Of a stretch of DNA of 64,000 bases, positions 25,970 to 34,075 are shown in pieces. Each line of letters opens with the position of its first letter. The stretch's first letter is position 1. The notes beneath the pieces were generated by a model. The model did no database searches. It was not told where the DNA came from and saw nothing but the letters and a program-made list of their open reading frames with translations. This stretch comes from Candidatus Poribacteria bacterium (GTDB taxonomy: Bacteria; Poribacteria; WGA-4E; PCPOR2b): the NCBI GenBank assembly GCA_022822785.1, contig JAJEAL010000140.1:23566-87565 (forward strand), in the 5' to 3' direction. A program made the position numbers and the translations under genes.

Positions 25970-26042
25970 GGACACCGGGTAGCTCTTCAACAAACCCGAT
26001 GTATCCTTCTGAAACTTTTTTGAAAGCCCCGATGAATTTCAT
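25970..26042 (-). pseudogene. HicB-like antitoxin N-terminal fragment
   Basis: The ATG at 26042 begins MKFIGAFKKVSEGYIGFVEE then LPGV, which is the start of a HicB-fold antitoxin. Where relatives continue with TQGETLEEA..., the frame passes into repeat DNA with the palindromes at 25849 and 25799 and stops at 25749. It is a fragment cut by a repeat, next to the defence genes. No hicA is visible. Confidence 0.6.
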
Positions 26043-26078
26043 CTATTTTTCGTAAACGAGAAACTATTAGAGTTTGCG

Positions 26079-27371
26079 CTAAAGTTGCTGGTTGAGTTTC
26101 CACTGGAGTTGCCCACAATTAGCCACAATGGAATTAATATCTTCTAGACTGAAACCTATTGACCAGAGAAGAAGAAGTTGAAAAATTAACTCCGTTTTAA
26201 GATAAAGAGTCCATAAATCTCTATCTTCAGCGGTTTGGGAGATCGAATCTAGATTAGAGTGCGTCAGATCATTTCGCGTATTCATAATCTTACATATCAA
26301 ATTCCTTCGATTTTCCTCGTTCCCAATAATTTCCTTAAATGGTTCAATGATACATTTAATTCTCTGGTCCAAAGGTACAAATCCTTCATCAAATTTCCTT
26401 TTATGATACGCTTCTAAGCCCCGTGCTAAGGTCAAGAATTTTTCATTTAAGTATGTTTGTCCTCTCGTTGTCACTGAAAAGTATAAATCGAAGGCAGGGT
26501 CAGTCTTTTTGTAAGCCTTTATCCAATTCTTGATTTTCTTTTCAACATCGCTTTGTATTTTCCCAAATCCAAATAACATATTATGCTGTTGAATCTTTGG
26601 CTCATCTGCAGAGTAGGGGCGGCTTGAAAAATAAATATTTATTGGAATAGTCCTTGTTTGCCCCTGCCCAATATCTTGGCAAAGATCATGAGAAGTTGCC
26701 GACATACTATCCAAGGAAACTGTTTGATCCGTGGCAAAGCACAGAAAAGTTATGATTTTGTGGGCAACAAAGGTGAAATCGCTTAATTCGCGTGGATCCT
26801 CTGAAACCAACTTGAAATGAGTCTTTTGGCTTATCCTTGCCTCTCTGATAATCGGAGCTCCTGGAGGTGTCCAATGAAACGTAATTAACAACCGCATACC
26901 GTTGTCAAGATTGATTGAAATATCCTCTGGACGCTGATACGATATGGTTGCGGTGCTTTCTTCAAAATGGGGTTCAAAGCTAATACCACTTATTCCAACC
27001 CACTCATCAATTCCATCTATGGAAAAGGTTAAGGTATTAAAAAGGGGAAGGGTACTTTCATCATACTGTACGCCAGTAAAAGCTATACCTACATGGATTA
27101 ATGATTTTGATATACCACCGAAATTCATTGTCCCTGTTTTGTAATAGCAATCATCAAGAGTGACTAATCTATTATCTTCAATATGCCCAACTATTCGTCC
27201 TATTGGCCTCAATTCATCATTTAAGAATATTTCTCCATCATCGAACAGTCCAAGGGCTTCTAGCTCAATATTACCTCCATCTGATATTGAGAGTATCCCG
27301 GGGAGTGCTCTGTTGCGTGCGGAAGGGAGCCAAAAATAACCTAATCCTTTAAATTCTTCTTTAATTCTCAT
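26079..27371 (-). CDS. ApeA-like HEPN-domain defence protein
   Basis: A 430-residue protein with the ApeA layout: an N-terminal beta-rich domain (about 1-230; GYFWLPSARNRALPGILSIS, LVTLDDCYYKTGTMNFGG) and a C-terminal HEPN domain (about 290-430). The HEPN ribonuclease motif RxxxxH is present as R366-NDLT-H371 in MNTRNDLTHSN. ApeA proteins were reported as single-gene anti-phage systems of abortive-infection type; a HEPN RNase that is triggered by infection is the accepted idea. It lies directly downstream (63 bases) of the restriction-modification gene and shares its direction, which fits a defence island. Activity here is inferred. Confidence 0.75.
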   Translation of the reverse strand: MRIKEEFKGLGYFWLPSARNRALPGILSISDGGNIELEALGLFDDGEIFLNDELRPIGRIVGHIEDNRLVTLDDCYYKTGTMNFGGISKSLIHVGIAFTGVQYDESTLPLFNTLTFSIDGIDEWVGISGISFEPHFEESTATISYQRPEDISINLDNGMRLLITFHWTPPGAPIIREARISQKTHFKLVSEDPRELSDFTFVAHKIITFLCFATDQTVSLDSMSATSHDLCQDIGQGQTRTIPINIYFSSRPYSADEPKIQQHNMLFGFGKIQSDVEKKIKNWIKAYKKTDPAFDLYFSVTTRGQTYLNEKFLTLARGLEAYHKRKFDEGFVPLDQRIKCIIEPFKEIIGNEENRRNLICKIMNTRNDLTHSNLDSISQTAEDRDLWTLYLKTELIFQLLLLWSIGFSLEDINSIVANCGQLQWKLNQQL

Positions 27372-27434
27372 TGAGGTAACCTCCTAATGTGGTGGATAAA
27401 TACTTCAATTAAGACATTTCCTTATGCGCTATGT

Positions 27435-30400
27435 TTAGTCAGCAAGCAACCCCAAATCAGGCAGCCTCTCAACAATCTCCACCGTCTCCAAACTGACCGT
27501 GATCACCTTCCCGATTAGCTTGACGATGTACTGCGGATCATCCTCGCGGTTCGGGTCGTTGATGATGCCGCTGCGTTTGTCTGTCTTGACGCGATATTGG
27601 TCAATTACCCACTCCAACGCAGACCGATTCCCAAGTTTATAATCAAACACCTTCGCGGGTATCCCGTCGAGGGTCAGGAAATCGTTGTAGGCCAACTGCG
27701 TTTTGTCTTTGGACAGTCTCATTTTCTCCACACGCCAATCGAGGGGTTTTCCCGGCGTTTCGACCTTCTTAATCGGATATTCGTCCGCGGCTTCATAGCC
27801 GATGTGGATTTCTCCCAACCGTTCACCCGCTTTGGCAAAAGTCCAAAAGTCCGGTGTGTATGGCAGGCGCGGCAAGTCCCGCTTGAGATTCGCCTGATAC
27901 CGCTCTCGATAATCGGGGTGATGCAGGAGGGCATAGGTATAGTGGAAGATGTCCCACTTGCCGATTGTCTCGTCTCGGTAATGGACCCGGAATTGTTTTA
28001 ACGCCCAATCCGTGATGTTCTCCCGGCGGTTTCTCCCAGCCTCGTCGTAGGTGTAGAACGGAAAACACTGAGTACCGCAGCCTGGCCCCACAACATGAAG
28101 ATCGGCTAGGTGGTGGCTCATAAGAATCATGAAAGGCTTCTCTGATCCTTTATCAGTTAAACAGATCACGCGATTTTCCGCTTCTGTTTCGGAAGTGGGA
28201 AAGATGGACGGAAATAGGAGCACCCTATCGTTTACCATTCGATCAAAGTAGAGGTTCGATTTCGTAAATGGGCGATAAAGGAATTGTCGGATTTTTGATT
28301 TTACAAATTCTGTAATCTGCCCACTCTCTAGCTTCTGTTTTAAGCCTGAACTCCATTTAATCTTCACGTCATCATAAACCACAAAATCATCAACGTTTGT
28401 GTCTCGATTCGCACGGCGCTTCCATCTATCAACTTCTGTATTGTAGGTATCAATCATTCCCCTCATGTTTTCAGCCAAAGTGTTTTGATTGAAATTACGC
28501 GCCCATGCATCACGGTTTGTGCTAACACCGAGACTGTGAGTCTGAAAAACCACATCCACCGCCTCACCCTTTGCTCCCTTTGCTCTCTTAGTTCCCATTG
28601 GAATAAAAGTCTCAAATTCAGCATGAAGACCTTCCGTCAACCATGTGTAACGGGCATCCGGATCAATAGTTTGCCAATCTATATTGCCGATGTGGCCGTG
28701 TTCGTTCAAAAAATCAAATTTCCGTTTTTTATTCCACAAGTCATCGGTGCGATAGTAAAAGATACGGGCAGGGTCCGAGCCACTCTCGTCCGTAGTCGTG
28801 CCATTTGCTCCCCGTTTCTTTTTCACAAATAGATTGATGCTCACGCCGACCCGTATCCCAAACACATTGGCATCCGAAACCTTTAATCCCTTCCGAGCAT
28901 TCCCGCCCAGGTCCAGAATGTAAATCGCGTCGAAATCGTCTGCGAGGTGTTTCCGCATCCCATCAAACGCCACATCACCAAGAAAACTATTGTTCGTGAT
29001 GAAGGTGACAACTCCCTCCTCTCCAATCCGGTCCGCTGCCCACCGAATCGCCTTTATGTATGGGTCGTAGAGTTTATTTTTAAGCGTCGCTGTGGAGTCT
29101 TTCACGTATGTCTCCGCTACCCGCGCATCCATCGTTGGATATTTCCGATTTTTGTTGTTATCATTTTCGTTGATCTGACCGGCATTGTAAGGGGGATTGC
29201 CGATAACGACAAACATCGGGACTTTTTTCTGGTCCTCAACGCGGCGGGTATTTGCCTCCGTAAATAGCGGCAGCTGTCGATCTTCCACCAACTCAAAGGT
29301 ATCGACGAGGCAGATCCCTTCAAAGGGCTGATACTCACCCGTCGCCTCGAAAAGTTCATGTTCGATGTTCATTGACGCGATGTAGTACGGCAGCAGCATC
29401 ACCTCGTTGCAGTGGAGTTCGGACTGATACTTGTCGGCTAGCGCAGTCTTCTGAATCTCACGCATTATCCGCACGATAAAATTGCCGGTCCCCACAAACG
29501 GATCGATGATATGAACCCCGGAATCGGAGAGCGATCGATTGAATTCGGCACCTAGAATCTCCTCAACACTTCTCACCATGAAATCGACAATCGGCTGCGG
29601 CGTGTAGACGATACCGTGTGTGTCCGCAACCTCCACCGAAAAACCTTGAAAAAACTGCTCGTAAACGGTGTTGAGAAACCCTTGCTTTTGAGAGAAGTCG
29701 CTGATCGTTCTCGCTGTCTCCTCAATGGCAATGTAGAAACGGTCGAGGCTGCGGAGAAAACCGTCACGGCTAAACGAGTGGGAGGTAAGCGCGTCTATCA
29801 CCTTCTCAATCTCACTGGCGATAACATTGCGGCGGGTGAAGTCGGGGTTATCGAAAACGGTGCGGAAAATCCGTTCGGTCAAGAGGTGTTGAATCAGCAT
29901 CTCCTCGACAGCGGCTTCGGAGAGGTCGGGGTTAATCGATTGGCAGCACTTCTCATGAAAAGCCCTAAAGGCAGCCGCAAACCGATGGTTTGTCTCCCGT
30001 TCCTTTTCAATGAGCACTGCCAAGCCTCTCCCCAGCGCAGGTACTCTGTCCTTGAACTGTGCGACAGCTGTCTCCCATTCGACGTATGCTTGTGGACGGT
30101 GGGAAAAGAAGGCTTGAAGTGTCTCGATTAGTTGCGTAGCGTCGGTTAGATCCGCGTCAAGGACGCGTTGGTCATTCTGCCAAAGGATGGCGCGTTTTGG
30201 GGTTTGAAAGAGGATGTTGTCGCGGGGATAGCCCGCGTCAAACTTGTGTTGGATTTCGACTTGTAGATTGTCGTGGATGTCCTTCGCCTCCCAATAGCCG
30301 TGGGACAGTTGGAAACTGTCAATTAACGCGCCATCAATTACAACCCGCCTGTTTTTAACCCCTCTATCCCCGCTTATCACGGTCCCGACAGGTCGGGATC

Positions 30401-30596
30401 CCGATTTATCGGGAGGGGTCATTGAGTATTCAGGCACGAGAGTCCAGTTAAATTCTCGCCCACAATGTTGGAGGAGGGATTGGAACGCCGATCGGACAGC
30501 AGTTTCATGTGTAAAGCCGAGTTGGTCAAACTGTTCAAGAGCGTCGTAGTAATCCCTAATCGGTTTGTGTGTGGGTTTGAGATTCAAGGTTGTCAT
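27435..30596 (-). CDS. Single-polypeptide restriction-modification enzyme (type ISP/IIG-like nuclease-methylase)
   Basis: A 1053-residue enzyme. N-terminal PD-(D/E)XK nuclease: VIDGALIDSFQLSHGYWEAK at about 87-106 (D...ExK). There is no helicase domain, unlike classic type ISP enzymes of about 1,500 residues. The central N6-adenine methylase has HIIDPFVGTGNFIVRIM (SAM site, about 360) and VIGNPPYNAGQ (catalytic NPPY, about 465). A long C-terminal region (about 600-1050) is the likely target-recognition part, with the ISP-type ending (PLDWRVEKMRLSKDKTQLAY, DYKLGNRSALEWVIDQYRV). Residues about 60-80 (SGSRPVGTVISGD) are encoded by an inserted palindromic repeat. It should cut and methylate foreign DNA at a specific site. 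The ApeA-like gene follows. Confidence 0.85.
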   Translation of the reverse strand: MTTLNLKPTHKPIRDYYDALEQFDQLGFTHETAVRSAFQSLLQHCGREFNWTLVPEYSMTPPDKSGSRPVGTVISGDRGVKNRRVVIDGALIDSFQLSHGYWEAKDIHDNLQVEIQHKFDAGYPRDNILFQTPKRAILWQNDQRVLDADLTDATQLIETLQAFFSHRPQAYVEWETAVAQFKDRVPALGRGLAVLIEKERETNHRFAAAFRAFHEKCCQSINPDLSEAAVEEMLIQHLLTERIFRTVFDNPDFTRRNVIASEIEKVIDALTSHSFSRDGFLRSLDRFYIAIEETARTISDFSQKQGFLNTVYEQFFQGFSVEVADTHGIVYTPQPIVDFMVRSVEEILGAEFNRSLSDSGVHIIDPFVGTGNFIVRIMREIQKTALADKYQSELHCNEVMLLPYYIASMNIEHELFEATGEYQPFEGICLVDTFELVEDRQLPLFTEANTRRVEDQKKVPMFVVIGNPPYNAGQINENDNNKNRKYPTMDARVAETYVKDSTATLKNKLYDPYIKAIRWAADRIGEEGVVTFITNNSFLGDVAFDGMRKHLADDFDAIYILDLGGNARKGLKVSDANVFGIRVGVSINLFVKKKRGANGTTTDESGSDPARIFYYRTDDLWNKKRKFDFLNEHGHIGNIDWQTIDPDARYTWLTEGLHAEFETFIPMGTKRAKGAKGEAVDVVFQTHSLGVSTNRDAWARNFNQNTLAENMRGMIDTYNTEVDRWKRRANRDTNVDDFVVYDDVKIKWSSGLKQKLESGQITEFVKSKIRQFLYRPFTKSNLYFDRMVNDRVLLFPSIFPTSETEAENRVICLTDKGSEKPFMILMSHHLADLHVVGPGCGTQCFPFYTYDEAGRNRRENITDWALKQFRVHYRDETIGKWDIFHYTYALLHHPDYRERYQANLKRDLPRLPYTPDFWTFAKAGERLGEIHIGYEAADEYPIKKVETPGKPLDWRVEKMRLSKDKTQLAYNDFLTLDGIPAKVFDYKLGNRSALEWVIDQYRVKTDKRSGIINDPNREDDPQYIVKLIGKVITVSLETVEIVERLPDLGLLAD
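30383..30414. repeat. Two tandem palindromes inserted in frame in the restriction gene
   Basis: TCCCGAC AG GTCGGGA at 30383-30398 and TCCCGAT TT ATCGGGA at 30399-30414 abut without a gap. The second matches the CCCGATAAATCGGGA unit of intergenic repeats at 32249 and 33963. Here they are translated and keep the frame. Confidence 0.8.
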
Positions 30597-30613
30597 GTAA
30601 AAACACCTCCGCT

Positions 30614-31411
30614 TTATCCGACTCGTGCACTCAAGCCGCCGTCAACGGGCAGCAGCACCCCTGTAATATACCGTGCATCGTCGGACGCGAGGAACGCAGC
30701 TGCAGCTGCGACATCCCAGCCGGAGCCCATCTTTTGACGAAGGGGCACATCTTCGTCCCGTTCTCGGCGGATAACTTCGTGGCTCACTCCGCGCTCTGTG
30801 ACCCGTCGCTCAATCGCCATGGGCGTATCCATCAGACCGGGCAAAATCGCATTCACACGCACCCCATATTCCGCATTTTCAATGGCGAGATTTTGTGTCA
30901 TCGCATTGATCGCCGCCTTGCTGGTTTTGTAGGCGAGCATGGTCGGTCGCGTACAGAGCGATGCCGTTGAGGAGATGTTGATAATGACCCCCGATCCTTG
31001 GGCTCGCATCACGGGCAGGGCATGTTTGATTGTAAGAAACATGCCTTTGAGGTTGATATCCATCAATAGTTCCCAATTCGCCTCAGTCACATCAGCGGTG
31101 TCAGCGTCACCCGCTGCGATCCCGACGTTGTTATGCAGGATATCTATCCGTCCGTAACGCGTGACACAGGTTTCGATAATTGCCTGACACTCCTCCTCAA
31201 CGGTTATGTCCGCAGCGAAAACCGAGGCTTCGCCGTCAACTTCCTTTATCATCCGGGCGGTATCTTCCGCTGAATCGGGCCGTTTATCAATAAGGAGCAC
31301 CCGTGCCCCTTCCTTTGCGAAGCGAATCGCGGTTGCCCTGCCGTTACCGATGGTTTCCCCCGGCGTTTGACCCGCACCAACGACGATGGCAATTTTGCCA
31401 CTGAGCGACAT
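30614..31411 (-). CDS. SDR-family short-chain dehydrogenase
   Basis: A 265-residue NAD(P) oxidoreductase. The cofactor motif is expanded (VVGAGQTPGETIGNGRATAI), followed by ILHNNVGIA (NNVG in place of NNAG), IINISSTASLCTRP (Ser), YKTSKAAINAMTQNLA (YxxxK) and RVNAILPGLMDTPM. The tail FLASDDARYITGVLLPVDGG is that of classic SDRs. It is 27 bases upstream of nothing in the same operon other than the CMD gene that precedes it (stop at 31439), so the two may be co-transcribed. Substrate unknown. Confidence 0.93.
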   Translation of the reverse strand: MSLSGKIAIVVGAGQTPGETIGNGRATAIRFAKEGARVLLIDKRPDSAEDTARMIKEVDGEASVFAADITVEEECQAIIETCVTRYGRIDILHNNVGIAAGDADTADVTEANWELLMDINLKGMFLTIKHALPVMRAQGSGVIINISSTASLCTRPTMLAYKTSKAAINAMTQNLAIENAEYGVRVNAILPGLMDTPMAIERRVTERGVSHEVIRRERDEDVPLRQKMGSGWDVAAAAAFLASDDARYITGVLLPVDGGLSARVG

Positions 31412-31438
31412 ATTCGATCTCCTTTCAGCCTTTACATG

Positions 31439-32041
31439 CTATGGGTTTTCAATCCCAACGAACGGTGCCTCCTCACCGGCGGGGATTGGCACCTCAAATA
31501 CATTCAGCGTCATTGACACCAAGGTGTAGTAACCTAGCAGGATTACTAGCTCCACAACCTCCGCTTCACCGAGCAGTTCAACTGCTTCGTCGTATAGATG
31601 ATCTGACACGCGATGTTGGTCGAGCAATTCATGGGCAAAGTTATAGACTAACGCCTCGGTAGGATTGGAGAAATCTGGGAGAGTCCCCCCCTTGACGCTC
31701 TCTATTACCCCTTCATTCAAACCTTCCCGTCTTGCAATTCGCTCATGTGCCCACCACTCATATTGTGCCTTCCATTTGGCAGCAACGATTAGGATTGCAA
31801 GCTCCCGGAGCTGCGGCGGGAGCGCACTTTCAAAGCGGACAGTCTCACCGAGCCGCTGTGCCGCCTCGCCTAACACCGGGCTTCTGAGCCATGCGTTGAA
31901 GGGACCGCTCATCCCCCCTTCTGTGTTGAGGAGATCTTCGGGCGCCCGTCCCTCGCCACGCTTGCCACTAGTGATACTTTTGAAGAGACGTTCTTGTGCG
32001 TCAGTAAAGTTTTCAGGCGTAATGTATGATATTCGACCCAT
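31439..32041 (-). CDS. Carboxymuconolactone decarboxylase (CMD) family protein without the redox Cys pair
   Basis: A 200-residue all-helical protein of the CMD/AhpD-like superfamily: LPPQLRELAILIVAAKWKAQ, YEWWAHERIARREGLNEGVI, ALVYNFAHELLDQHRVSD and LLGYYTLVSMTLNVFEVPIP. The CxxC of AhpD-type peroxidases is absent (no Cys at all), which points to a decarboxylase or hydrolase role on lactones rather than to redox work. It precedes the SDR gene in the same direction by 27 bases. Confidence 0.88.
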   Translation of the reverse strand: MGRISYITPENFTDAQERLFKSITSGKRGEGRAPEDLLNTEGGMSGPFNAWLRSPVLGEAAQRLGETVRFESALPPQLRELAILIVAAKWKAQYEWWAHERIARREGLNEGVIESVKGGTLPDFSNPTEALVYNFAHELLDQHRVSDHLYDEAVELLGEAEVVELVILLGYYTLVSMTLNVFEVPIPAGEEAPFVGIENP

Positions 32042-32699
32042 TTCTCAATTCCTTTTTACATGCGTTGATAGAGCATAACTATCTGAATGAATTTCGATGA
32101 ACTAATGCGAAGAAAGGCGGAGTAACTCTATCACGCCCACTGTGCGGAGTCAAGCGCAAAGTGGGGAACGTTTAGGGTCATTGGGGCAAGTCCGAGGGAG
32201 CGGGGAGGGGAAATTGGCTGTGTCCGCATTCTATAAACACATCGCTCCTCCCCGATAAATCGGGATTCAAAACTGGAGCGAAGATATCCGTCAGATAGAT
32301 ACAGTGAAATCCAACGTCAGTAGTCAATTCTCATGAAGTTTAATTTTTTAATTCGGTAATTGCCGAGTGATGCCCGGTGCGCTTGGAACGGGCTCCCGTT
32401 TGGTAGGCGCTGTTTCTAACTGCGCCGTTTCAACCCACGCACCTACCGGGCCCGGGGGAAAATACAAAATTACCGAATTATTTTCTGAAACCTCATCAAA
32501 ATTGATATTCCGGTGTCAAGATATGAATCTCGACCTACGAGATCTTTCCACCAAATAAATCTGTAACAACCTCTTGCCATATCGTCTCCGAAGTTTTTCG
32601 TGGTTTCCCGCCTGCGTTTGTGATAACATCCGAGCGATCAAAAATATATCGTGTAAGACTTTCGCACATTTTCATAGTTCATAGATGAGGGAAGACATA
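32042..32699. repeat. Gene-free stretch rich in dispersed repeats
   Basis: It holds a GCTCC/GGAGC hairpin enclosing CCCCGATAAATCGGGA (32249-32265), a GGTAGGCGCTGTTTC/GCACCTACC pair (about 32401-32448), and AATTACCGAATTATTTTCTG followed by AAACCTCATC (about 32473-32502). The last reappears inverted at about 33828-33857. No gene can be supported before the ATG at 32700. Confidence 0.65.
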
Positions 32700-33758
32700 A
32701 TGAAGACTTACCGAGTGGCGATTGTGGGGCTAGGGCGCATGGGCAGCACACTTGACCAATCGATTGCGGCAGCGTCCCATGTGAGCGAGCGGCTCCAAGT
32801 GGTGGCAGGGGCGGAAACGATTCCAGAGCGGAGGACAGCGTTCCAAGAGAAATGGGGCATAGAAACAGTTTACGAAGACTACCAAGAGATGATTGAGAAG
32901 GAACAGCCGGATATAGTGGCGGTGTGCACGACAGCGACCGGTTTGCCCAAACCGGGCAATCGCGCGCCATCAACCACCTTTCGGGACGACGCCCACGCGG
33001 ATATGGCGGTTTATGCGGCTAACACCGGTGTGCCGATGCTCTTTGTGGAGAAGGCAATCTCCTGTTCTGTGCAGAAAGCTGATGAGGTACTTGAAGCCTG
33101 CCGTGAACACGGCACCGCGTTTAACACCGGCGTATTGAGACGGTTCAACGGACGGTACAAGCGGATACGTGAGATGATTGCACGAGGGGATATCGGTGAG
33201 CCACAAGCCGCGGTGGTGTATGGCGCCGCCAGTCTGATGCACGTGCACATCCACTGGATGGATACCGTCTCCTATTTGTTGGGAGACCCGGATATCGCGG
33301 CGGTACGGGGGGATCTGTTGCCCAGGAGCATAGAGGTTAAAGACAACCGACTTGAGGAAGACCCGCAGGGACTTTTTCAGATCGCCTTCGCCAACGGGAT
33401 CGAAGCGTGGTCGGTGCCGAACGGGGGACGTGAGTATGAGATAGTCGGGACGGAAGGCACTATCCGCTCGATGTGGGACGGTGCAGCGGTGACTTTCCGA
33501 AAGGTAGATGGCACCAACGGTTGGCCCCTGCAATGGGAAGGAGAGATATTCCCAGAGGAGACCCCGGTCAGTACAGTCGTCTCCTGTCTAGAGGACCTAG
33601 TAGACGCCCACGAGTTGAGTCGCCCGTCATTGGGCAATATTGAGGTCACACACCCAATTACGGAGGCGTGCATCACCGTGGCAGAGAGCCACCGGCAGGG
33701 CGGTCGGTGGATAGAGTTGCCGATGCAAAATCGAGATTTGTATGTTTTCCATGTATGA
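32700..33758 (+). CDS. Gfo/Idh/MocA-family oxidoreductase
   Basis: A 352-residue protein from ATG 32700, eight bases after GAGGG. N-terminal Rossmann fold (VAIVGLGRMGSTLDQSIAAA), then PMLFVEKAISCSVQKADEVL with the catalytic EK(A), and NTGVLRRFNGRYKRIREMI leading into the C-terminal domain with HIHWMDTVSYLLGD. The region between the two first motifs is longer than usual (TTATGLPKPGNRAPSTTFRD). Substrate unknown. It stands between two repeat-rich gaps, so it is probably its own transcript. Confidence 0.9.
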   Translation: MKTYRVAIVGLGRMGSTLDQSIAAASHVSERLQVVAGAETIPERRTAFQEKWGIETVYEDYQEMIEKEQPDIVAVCTTATGLPKPGNRAPSTTFRDDAHADMAVYAANTGVPMLFVEKAISCSVQKADEVLEACREHGTAFNTGVLRRFNGRYKRIREMIARGDIGEPQAAVVYGAASLMHVHIHWMDTVSYLLGDPDIAAVRGDLLPRSIEVKDNRLEEDPQGLFQIAFANGIEAWSVPNGGREYEIVGTEGTIRSMWDGAAVTFRKVDGTNGWPLQWEGEIFPEETPVSTVVSCLEDLVDAHELSRPSLGNIEVTHPITEACITVAESHRQGGRWIELPMQNRDLYVFHV

Positions 33759-33764
33759 AGCATC

Positions 33765-34029
33765 TATGGTAGATTTTAGAATTATGATGGATATTAGAAT
33801 TAATGGAAGACTCCAAACCTGTACTGTTAGATGAAGTTTCAGAAAATAATCTGGTAACTCTATATTTCCCCAAGACCCGGTAGGCGCGGTTTGCAACCGC
33901 GCTGGTGTCAATAGCAAATTACTCAATTAATAAATTAATCTTCATGAAACCGCACCTACCGGCCCCGATAAATCGGGATCGAAACCGAGGGGCGAAAGTG
34001 TTTATTTATTTTTAGACTTCACCATAATA
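33765..34029. repeat. Composite 265-bp repeat element with TATGGTAGATTTTAGAATTA end
   Basis: Left end TATGGTAGATTTTAGAATTA; right end TTCACCATAAT, as in the shorter copy at 6564-6675. Inside, in order: GATGAAGTTTCAGAAAATAA (inverted copy of DNA at 32473), GGTAGGCGCGGTTTGCAACC with GCGC, AAACCGCACCTACCGGCC, CCCCGATAAATCGGGATC at 33963-33980, and GGGGCGAAAGTGTTTATTTA. It is a nest of several repeat units inside one MITE-like frame. No gene. Confidence 0.7.
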
Positions 34030-34075
34030 TGAATTAACCCCCTAATGCCGAGCAATGATGAATCGGAGAAACAGT

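Noticed and set aside
31439..32041. Selenocysteine or Cys pair in the CMD-family protein
   Set aside because: No in-frame TGA and no Cys at the redox positions.
32700..33758. Extra 20-residue stretch in the Gfo/Idh/MocA protein as repeat insertion
   Set aside because: The DNA has only a short hairpin there and related proteins may carry a similar loop, so an insertion cannot be claimed.
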